Source: Gammaproteobacteria bacterium (GTDB lineage: Bacteria; Pseudomonadota; Gammaproteobacteria; Pseudomonadales; Pseudohongiellaceae). From it: DNA of 6,570 bases. The position numbers were made by a program, and so were the translations under genes. Below the pieces are notes generated by a model. It was not told the DNA's origin and searched no databases. It worked only from the letters and a program-made list of their open reading frames with translations. The DNA is taken from NCBI GenBank assembly GCA_016762975.1, contig JAESUV010000071.1, positions 3,137 through 9,706 on the forward strand. Direction: 5' to 3'. Position 1 is the stretch's first letter. Each line of letters starts with the position of its first letter. Positions 1 through 4,829 of this stretch are shown in pieces.

Positions 1-404
1 TAGCCGCTGACGAGCCGCCACCCTGCGGCCCCGCTTCACACCTGTCCGACGATCTCTCTGGCAATGTTGATTCAGCTTCTCGCTGCTTCGAGATTCGTAT
101 GTACACAGCAGAGCCTATAAAAGATGGTGTTGGTGGCATCGATAATCTACATCAGCGTTTCCGTGAGAAGGAAGTCTCAATATTCGAAAAGCACGGGGCA
201 GAAGTTATCGCGGTATGGCAGAAGTTGGATGATCCGAATACTTTGGTTTGGATGCTAGCCTATCGAGATCGTGCACATCGCACGGAAGTCTGGGCTGCGT
301 TTCTTGCCGATCCGGAGTGGGTCGAGCTTAGACAGAAGTACGAAGTGCCTATTTCTGCGAACACGTTCATGATGAGCGCGACAGACTATTCCAATCTGAA
401 ATAA
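1..404 (+). CDS. NIPSNAP-family protein, 3' part (5' end beyond window)
   Basis: The protein ends with a NIPSNAP-type ferredoxin-like alpha+beta domain. It begins with FEIRMYTAEP, matching the usual start of the fold (Y/FELRTYT), then has a helix with HQRF, the segment FEKHGAEVIAVWQ, a strand WMLAYRDR, the helix AAFLADPEW, and the common ending DYSNLK. The first ATG in frame is at 99, but it lies inside the first beta strand, and codons from position 3 onward are open with no stop. ATG 99 is therefore very unlikely to be the true start; at least 133 residues are in the window. The residues before the domain are polar and proline-rich with a Cys, like a linker behind an export signal that would lie upstream, but no signal is visible. 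NIPSNAP proteins have no agreed biochemical function. The gene is convergent with the minus-strand block and probably unrelated to it. Family assignment is fairly secure; function is unknown. Confidence 0.8.
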   Translation, partial: AADEPPPCGPASHLSDDLSGNVDSASRCFEIRMYTAEPIKDGVGGIDNLHQRFREKEVSIFEKHGAEVIAVWQKLDDPNTLVWMLAYRDRAHRTEVWAAFLADPEWVELRQKYEVPISANTFMMSATDYSNLK

Positions 405-429
405 GCCAGTCTCACCAATTTTCTGCGCG

Positions 430-462
430 GGTCGGCAATGTCACTAGTGACTGTTGCCGACC
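430..462. terminator. Long inverted repeat between convergent genes, possible bidirectional terminator
   Basis: The arms GGTCGGCAA (430-438) and TTGCCGACC (454-462) are perfectly complementary, and the core between them holds a second perfect palindrome, GTCACTAGTGAC (440-451). The last base of the right arm is the first base of the minus-strand gene's stop codon (462-464, TAG on the minus strand). The position, 25 bp after the NIPSNAP stop and at the end of the thioredoxin gene, suits a shared transcript end. Neither strand has a clean U-tract directly after the stem, so intrinsic termination is inferred. It could instead act as a 3'-end stabilising hairpin or a protein-binding palindrome. 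Confidence 0.5.
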
Positions 463-971
463 TAGCGAAAATGTAGCGTCTTTTTAAACCATTCGATAAG
501 CAGCTCTTCACTGACAATCCCGCTGTGCGACTTCATGGCATGATCGCTATCGAAGAAATAACTGCGCGGCAGTTCTCCGTACCAGTTTGGGTCGATGCTA
601 AAGCGAAGCCGTTCGGCGAAGCTGTCTGCGAATATCCACGATTCCTTCTCCGCCAAGCCAATATCTTCCAGAAATTCTGCGGAGTAGTCCCTTTGGCTGA
701 TCGGATCTGTGGAGACGAGTACATAAGGAATGCTAGGGTTTAGTTTTACAAGCTCCGCCATGAATGCTAATTCCACCATGCACGGTGGGCAATCAACTGA
801 CCAAAGACCGAGTAGAAATTCTCGTCCCTCGAAGCTCGATTTTATTTCCTCGAATGATTCTGCAGTAAATGCATTAAAGTTGTCAGCCATTGCTAACGGC
901 GCAGAACAAAGGAAGACGCTGCTTAGAAAAAGGCGAGAAAATAATCCAACAGGAAAGCGAGTGCTAATCAC
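462..971 (-). CDS. Exported TlpA/ResA-like thioredoxin-fold protein (CPPC)
   Basis: The probable start is the GTG at 971-969, giving 169 aa. A perfect AGGAGGT lies 8 nt upstream (980-986), and the resulting N-terminus is a clean Sec signal peptide: a short basic n-region, a hydrophobic core LFLSSVFL, and a cut after AMA near residue 29. An ATG at 1013 would add 14 mostly charged residues in front and has no comparable ribosome site. The mature part has a thioredoxin fold: WSVDCPPC with the CxxC at residues 61-64, and the segment GELPRSYFFD with the cis-proline near residue 135, typical of TlpA/ResA/DsbE proteins. Known members reduce periplasmic disulfides, often for cytochrome c or copper-site maturation. 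There is no lipobox, since the residue before the signal-peptide Cys is Leu, so a soluble periplasmic protein or one tethered by an uncleaved signal is expected. It overlaps the upstream propeller gene by 8 bp (GTGATTAG), implying translational coupling. The CECC-containing propeller is the obvious candidate substrate, by inference. Confidence 0.85.
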   Translation of the reverse strand: MISTRFPVGLFSRLFLSSVFLCSAPLAMADNFNAFTAESFEEIKSSFEGREFLLGLWSVDCPPCMVELAFMAELVKLNPSIPYVLVSTDPISQRDYSAEFLEDIGLAEKESWIFADSFAERLRFSIDPNWYGELPRSYFFDSDHAMKSHSGIVSEELLIEWFKKTLHFR

Positions 972-2199
972 CGGGCTGTACCTCCTCATTCGCTGTGATC
1001 TTTTCGAAGACATAGCCCATTTCCTGAGTATGCCAGCTTAGATAGAGCCCATCATTGCCGGAAACTATCAAAGGGTGATCGGAGCCTTGCGCTGTGCTGA
1101 ACAAAATCCTTGGGTCCGTCCACGAGGCGCCATCGTCGATTGATTTGATTAAACTAAGATTCGTGCTCTGGCCGTCGAAGCCTTTCCAGACTAGGTAGAG
1201 TGTCTCTGCATACTCCCCCAAATGGGGATGTCCTGCTCCAGCCCTACCATCTACTCGAAATACGTGTTGCGGCTTACCCTCATCGAAGGAGTATCTTGCA
1301 TAGTAGATACCCTGATGAAGATCGCCATTGGTGAACCAGCTGATGTGGTAGTCGCCCGATAGTTTAGATTGAATCATTGTCGGACCGTGATGTGGGCAGG
1401 CATCGATCTGCCATTCGTCATAACTAGCCCGGTTCATTTCCTGAGTTGTTCCCTCGGGGGTCAATACCGCTATAGCATGGTCGCGGGTAGTTACTCCGAA
1501 GATCTGGCGCCATAGAATCGCGATATTCTCGGCCCCATGAGGCGCGATTGCTATGCGGCAACATTCACAGCTGTTGTTGGCTACCCGGTAGTTCGCAGAG
1601 AAGGATGCGCCCTGATCCGTGGAGACTGCATAGTAGATTGCGGCGCCAGTATAGTTTTCACCGCGCTTGATGCTGGCTTCTAGATCGCGTTTATCTATCC
1701 AGGTAATGTAGAGATGCCCAGATTCGGTTAGGTAGAGGCTCTCGAAACGATGGCCTGCGAATAGTCCATCGTCGTTAATTGTTCGGGGCGCTTCGAAGGT
1801 TTTACCGCCATCATTGGAACGACTAAATCGAATTTCACCAGTGAAACGTGGCGAGGTTTTCTTGGTCCAGGAAATGAAGATTTTGGAATTCGCATCTACG
1901 ATAATCTTGGGGCGGTTCTCGCCATTGTATTCCACATTCTCCGGTTCAGAATTCACGGCTACTGGAACTGAATAACTTTTTCCTAGGTTTTCGGAATAAC
2001 TAACGTAGACATATTGATCCTGAACAAACGCCACCCAGAGCCGTCCTTTGTTATCGAATACCGCACTGGGCGCATCCCCGCAGTGAATCGAAACGGGGCT
2101 GGAGGGATGGGTATCATTGCAGTCGTTCGCTGCTGCTATTGATGCAGAAGCAATCGATAGCAAACTAATTGCGGCCATGTTTGTGAGTGCCAATTTCAT
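964..2199 (-). CDS. Exported BNR/Asp-box beta-propeller (sialidase-like fold) with CECC and CPHHGP motifs
   Basis: This is a secreted or periplasmic beta-propeller protein. Numbering is for a 420-aa form starting at ATG 2226; the ATG at 2199 (residue 10, giving 411 aa) yields a more usual signal peptide (MKLALTN, hydrophobic core, cut after AAA near residue 33) and is preferred. Both starts have only weak ribosome sites (GGAA at 2206-2209 for 2199, GAGA at 2233-2236 for 2226). Asp boxes of the form S-x-D-x-G-x-x-F/W are seen at about 137-144 (SNDGGKTF), 202-209 (STDQGASF) and 362-369 (SIDDGASW), with a degenerate one at 78-85. No FRIP-type arginine motif or other sialidase catalytic signature is visible, so glycosidase activity is doubtful although such genes are often labelled exo-alpha-sialidase. 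Six cysteines are present: C36 and C49, which could form a disulfide; C220, C222 and C223 in CECC; and C277 in CPHHGP. Histidines at 279-280 and in HPH (333-335) could add ligands. A metal or redox-thiol site is inferred. The gene lies between a TonB receptor and a CPPC thioredoxin. Confidence 0.8.
   Translation of the reverse strand: MKLALTNMAAISLLSIASASIAAANDCNDTHPSSPVSIHCGDAPSAVFDNKGRLWVAFVQDQYVYVSYSENLGKSYSVPVAVNSEPENVEYNGENRPKIIVDANSKIFISWTKKTSPRFTGEIRFSRSNDGGKTFEAPRTINDDGLFAGHRFESLYLTESGHLYITWIDKRDLEASIKRGENYTGAAIYYAVSTDQGASFSANYRVANNSCECCRIAIAPHGAENIAILWRQIFGVTTRDHAIAVLTPEGTTQEMNRASYDEWQIDACPHHGPTMIQSKLSGDYHISWFTNGDLHQGIYYARYSFDEGKPQHVFRVDGRAGAGHPHLGEYAETLYLVWKGFDGQSTNLSLIKSIDDGASWTDPRILFSTAQGSDHPLIVSGNDGLYLSWHTQEMGYVFEKITANEEVQPGD
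980..986 (-). promoter_or_regulatory. Strong Shine-Dalgarno AGGAGGT that fixes the GTG start at 971
   Basis: On the minus strand AGGAGGT is followed by 8 nt and then GTG. It lies inside the end of the propeller gene's coding sequence. No comparable site precedes the ATG at 1013. Confidence 0.8.
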
Positions 2200-2242
2200 A
2201 GTCTGTTCCAGTCTTTGCGTATACATTCTTATTCTCTACTCC

Positions 2243-2274
2243 AAAAAAGAAAGGCGCCCAATCTTGGGCGCCCC
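2243..2274 (-). terminator. Intrinsic terminator after the 759-aa TonB receptor gene
   Basis: On the minus strand the stem arms GGCGCCCA (2272-2265) and TGGGCGCC (2260-2253) form a GC-rich 8-bp hairpin with a 4-nt loop. The tract TTTCTTTTTT (2252-2243) follows directly. This is a textbook rho-independent terminator, 13 bp past the receptor stop codon. It ends only 17-44 bp before the possible starts of the propeller gene. It therefore either limits readthrough into the propeller and thioredoxin genes or separates them from the receptor transcript. Confidence 0.88.
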
Positions 2275-2285
2275 AAATAGCACGA

Positions 2286-4565
2286 CTAGAAGTCGTAAGA
2301 GAAATTTGCGTAGAAAGTACGACCAGGCCAAGGGTGAGCAACAAAGGCAACTTCGTCTGTTAGGTTATCGATACCTAAACCTAGTGACATTCCTTCGTTT
2401 AACCGGTACGTCGACTTTAAACCTATGCGCGTGTAAGCGTCTTGCGAGCCGTAGACATTGTCTTCATTGTCCGTGTTGTCGATTCTGCCGAAACTATCGC
2501 TAGCGTATTGCATGTTCGCGCCAATGTCCCATGCGCTACTTAGATGGTACGTTGCTAACAGATTGCTGCGCCACTTCGGCATGCGCGGATAGACATTGCC
2601 CTCTATCGAAGGATTCGGCGCGTTCTTCACTACCTCAGAATCGGTGTAGACAGTATTAAAACGGATATCAAGATTTGGGAGGAACATATCCTGTGCGTTA
2701 GCGATAAATTCGACACCGCTGGTTTTCAATTCATCTACGGGGATGAATGTTCTTAATGAAGTGCCACCATCAAGAATTGTTGACTGTGATTCGATCGCGT
2801 TCTTGATAGTCTCAGTAAAATAGTTCACGCGGATATAGCCATTCTCAATCGCACGTTCAGCCATTAGATTGTGATGTAGCCCATCCTCTGGAGCGAGGAT
2901 TGGATTCGACACGCTTATGGAATTGTAGGCTTCAAATTGACTGAAGAGTTCTTCAACGATAGGGAATCGATAGGCCTTTGCAATCGAGTAACGGAAAGAC
3001 CAGTCGTTATTTGGCAGGTAGCCGACAGAAAACTTCGGTGAAGTCTCGCTGCTATTGCGACTAGTAACCTGTGTTAGTTCGAAGGCGGGAGTGCTTGCAT
3101 CGTCATCGTCGAAGTAGCCATTGCTGCTCTCGAACTTTTCGCGTCGCAGGCCGAAAGCGGCATCCCACTGATCAGTAATTTGCCAGTTTAATTGCGCGAA
3201 GGCCGCGAATATTTTGGTTTCGCCGCCGCTGCGCGATGTGAACGTGTCTTTAGTGCCAGCGATGTAGTTGCTGGAATTGTAGATATCCATGTTCAGTTCA
3301 TAGGCTTCGTGCCGTATGCCTGTTACTAGGCCAAGTCCAGGTACGCCAAGGTCATCGAAGTACACCTTCACTTCCGCCGTGTCCCAGCCAGTATCGCCAA
3401 AATCTCGAACTTGACCATCTAGTGTGTATAGCGGGTCATCCTGATGTGCGCGAGAACTACGATTCTCATCCCGTAGAACAGAGAAGCGGTTTATGTTCGC
3501 TTCAATTTCAATAGTATCGGTAATCTGTCCGCGAAGTCTGAGGCCAGTAGAGAGGCTACGACGCTCTAACTCGCTTGCTGCGAAGCGACTTGCAGGCACT
3601 GAGAATTGTTGGCCATTATCGATAACATCGCCGCGGTAGACTGGATTTCCTGCGATGTCGCGTAGGTAAGTATTGGCAGAATCATTCACCGAGTTACGGT
3701 CTTCATAGGCAATGTTAAGAAGAGTCGACCAGTTGCCGAAGTCATGGCCCAACTTAAATTTGTAGTTGTTGGTTTGGGTATCTACAACACCGGTATCCAT
3801 GAACCAATTCTGAGGCCGACTTCGGTCATCGTTCTCAACCAAAGATCCAGTGACAGGAATTGCTGTGGTGCTATTGCTGCGCCCACCGAACCGGAATGTT
3901 TGTGGTTGAGCCTGATTGTCTAATCGGTTAAAGGAAAAGTAGTAGCTAGTATCGCCAGTTTTGTTTCCGTATGACATGAAAGTCTTGTAACCATTCACGG
4001 TGTCATCGAAACCGTAGTCATCAAAATTTTGTGAGTAAAAGGAAGTGTCGAAATGAAATTCACTTTCCTGAGGAATAGCAGTCTCAATTTCTATCACGCC
4101 ACCCATGGCATTGCCGCCATATTCGGCAGAAAACGGCCCGTACAATACTTTCACCTGAGCGATCTCGCTCGCCGATACCATGGTCCAGCGCGGAGCCCCA
4201 TTCCAGCGCGACTGCAACAGATAGTGCAAGGGCACACCGTCGGCGAATACCATGGAGCGCGAGGTTTGAAACATATTGGAGCCGCGCATGCCAATGACAC
4301 CGTTGGAGTCACCGATGAAACGGCGGCGAATGACGACGCTGGGCTCAAACTTCACCACATCTTCTGTCGTAGCAATATTGATGCTTGCAAAATCTTCTTG
4401 GGTGAGGATGCTCGTTGGGCTTGGATTGGAAAAAACTCTGTCACTTGTGCTTCCCCAAACCACAATTTCTTCGACTTGATCCTCTGCACCAAAAGCTAAG
4501 GGCGCGCTAATAGCGGCGATAACAAGTGCTATTTCGCGGGCCAAAATATTCTTTCTGAAAGCCAT
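2286..4565 (-). CDS. TonB-dependent outer-membrane receptor, complete (759 aa)
   Basis: This is an outer-membrane active-transport receptor powered by TonB-ExbB-ExbD. The signal peptide is residues 1-26 (basic start, core IALVIAAISAPLA). A TonB-box-like EEIVVW lies at 32-37. The plug domain, about 45-165, carries MRGSN (93-97), FADGVPL and the strong plug ending VKVLYGPFSAEYGGNAMGGV (138-157). A 22-strand barrel is expected in the remaining 590 residues; SIAKAYRFPIVEELF and the final FYANFSYDF with terminal Phe are typical of such barrels. Length is in the normal range, and there are no cysteines. The plug has an unusual segment RWNGAPRW (120-127) and five methionines, and the substrate cannot be read from the sequence. 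ATG 4565 has AGGAG 9 nt upstream (4575-4579). A promoter with direct repeats lies upstream and an intrinsic terminator follows. The downstream propeller and CPPC thioredoxin genes suggest a metal or metal complex as cargo; an organic nutrient remains possible. Confidence 0.92.
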   Translation of the reverse strand: MAFRKNILAREIALVIAAISAPLAFGAEDQVEEIVVWGSTSDRVFSNPSPTSILTQEDFASINIATTEDVVKFEPSVVIRRRFIGDSNGVIGMRGSNMFQTSRSMVFADGVPLHYLLQSRWNGAPRWTMVSASEIAQVKVLYGPFSAEYGGNAMGGVIEIETAIPQESEFHFDTSFYSQNFDDYGFDDTVNGYKTFMSYGNKTGDTSYYFSFNRLDNQAQPQTFRFGGRSNSTTAIPVTGSLVENDDRSRPQNWFMDTGVVDTQTNNYKFKLGHDFGNWSTLLNIAYEDRNSVNDSANTYLRDIAGNPVYRGDVIDNGQQFSVPASRFAASELERRSLSTGLRLRGQITDTIEIEANINRFSVLRDENRSSRAHQDDPLYTLDGQVRDFGDTGWDTAEVKVYFDDLGVPGLGLVTGIRHEAYELNMDIYNSSNYIAGTKDTFTSRSGGETKIFAAFAQLNWQITDQWDAAFGLRREKFESSNGYFDDDDASTPAFELTQVTSRNSSETSPKFSVGYLPNNDWSFRYSIAKAYRFPIVEELFSQFEAYNSISVSNPILAPEDGLHHNLMAERAIENGYIRVNYFTETIKNAIESQSTILDGGTSLRTFIPVDELKTSGVEFIANAQDMFLPNLDIRFNTVYTDSEVVKNAPNPSIEGNVYPRMPKWRSNLLATYHLSSAWDIGANMQYASDSFGRIDNTDNEDNVYGSQDAYTRIGLKSTYRLNEGMSLGLGIDNLTDEVAFVAHPWPGRTFYANFSYDF

Positions 4566-4574
4566 TAGCGTAAA

Positions 4575-4579
4575 CTCCT
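4575..4579 (-). promoter_or_regulatory. Ribosome binding site of the 759-aa receptor gene
   Basis: AGGAG on the minus strand, 9 nt before ATG 4565. It supports this start, which is also followed directly by a good signal peptide. Confidence 0.7.
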
Positions 4580-4601
4580 AGAATGTAAGTATTGGAATCA
4601 G

Positions 4602-4607
4602 TTTATA
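4602..4607 (-). promoter_or_regulatory. Candidate -10 box (TATAAA) of the 759-aa receptor gene
   Basis: TATAAA matches the sigma70 -10 consensus at 5 of 6 positions. It would place the transcript start near 4595, with a leader of about 30 nt containing the SD. At 17-bp spacing the -35 position reads CATCCT, which is not a -35 box. The promoter would therefore need an activator, consistent with the direct repeats just upstream. This is a prediction from sequence only. Confidence 0.45.
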
Positions 4608-4610
4608 GCT

Positions 4611-4656
4611 AATGAGACATTGTGAGGATGTGGCACATTGCCGCTGTGACATATTG
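4611..4656 (-). repeat. Three imperfect 12-bp direct repeats, candidate regulator binding sites
   Basis: On the minus strand the three copies read CAATATGTCACA (4656-4645), CAATGTGCCACA (4640-4629) and CAATGTCTCATT (4622-4611). The first two share 10 of 12 bases, and the third shares 8 of 12 with each of the others. Start-to-start distances are 16 and 18 bp. They sit immediately upstream of the TATAAA box and cover the place where a -35 hexamer would be. The middle copy lies within a small palindrome, ATGTG-G-CACAT (4628-4638). An array of activator sites is the simplest reading; the regulator is unknown. Confidence 0.45.
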
Positions 4657-4779
4657 ACGCGGCGAGCCTCAAATTTGGCAGGGAGGCTGCAAGCGAATGC
4701 TTAGATGGGAAGGGAGGTGGGTAAGGCCAAGGCTATGTACTTGATTATTTATTTGAATCAATTGCCGTTATTGTAAATG
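4657..4779. other. Upper part of the intergenic gap, with an AT-rich inverted repeat
   Basis: No gene is seen here. TTGATT (4741-4746) and AATCAA (4756-4761) form a perfect 6-bp inverted repeat with a 9-bp AT-rich spacer, about 180 bp upstream of the receptor start. A 6-bp stem, AGCCTC/GAGGCT (4665-4670 and 4683-4688), lies nearer to the gene. Either could be an operator. The AT-rich dyad does not match a Fur box well. No riboswitch was recognised. Confidence 0.3.
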
Positions 4780-4807
4780 CCTAAGGAGCCGCCTTCGGCT
4801 CCTTAGG
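4780..4807 (-). terminator. 12-bp perfect hairpin after the partial TonB receptor gene, likely terminator
   Basis: The arms CCTAAGGAGCCG (4780-4791) and CGGCTCCTTAGG (4796-4807) pair perfectly around a 4-nt loop, 22 bp after the receptor stop codon. On the minus strand the following bases are CATTTACAATAA, only moderately T-rich. The stem is very strong but the U-tract is poor. Termination, or 3'-end protection of the transcript, is inferred from position. Confidence 0.6.
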
Positions 4808-4829
4808 TTAAGTTTCATTCAAGCCTCTT

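Noticed and set aside
462..971. A lipoprotein signal at the Cys in the thioredoxin's N-terminus.
   Set aside because: The sequence before the Cys is VFL, without the small residue required before a lipobox cysteine.
964..2199. Calling the propeller gene an active sialidase.
   Set aside because: Only Asp boxes support it. No arginine triad or FRIP-type motif could be identified, and Asp boxes occur in many non-enzymatic propellers.
2117..2503. A 128-codon plus-strand reading frame across the terminator region.
   Set aside because: It runs antisense through the ends of two real genes and the terminator; its composition is shadow-like, rich in Arg and Cys.
4053..4499. A 148-codon plus-strand reading frame opposite the receptor plug region.
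   Set aside because: It lies fully antisense to a well-supported plug domain and its translation shows no recognisable domain.
4686..4735. Plus-strand GGGAAGGGAGGTG, resembling part of a cobalamin riboswitch.
   Set aside because: The conserved GCCACTG and B12-box segments do not follow, and the strand is opposite to the receptor genes.
4741..4761. A Fur box in the AT-rich dyad.
   Set aside because: It matches the 7-1-7 Fur consensus poorly; only the AT-richness is similar.
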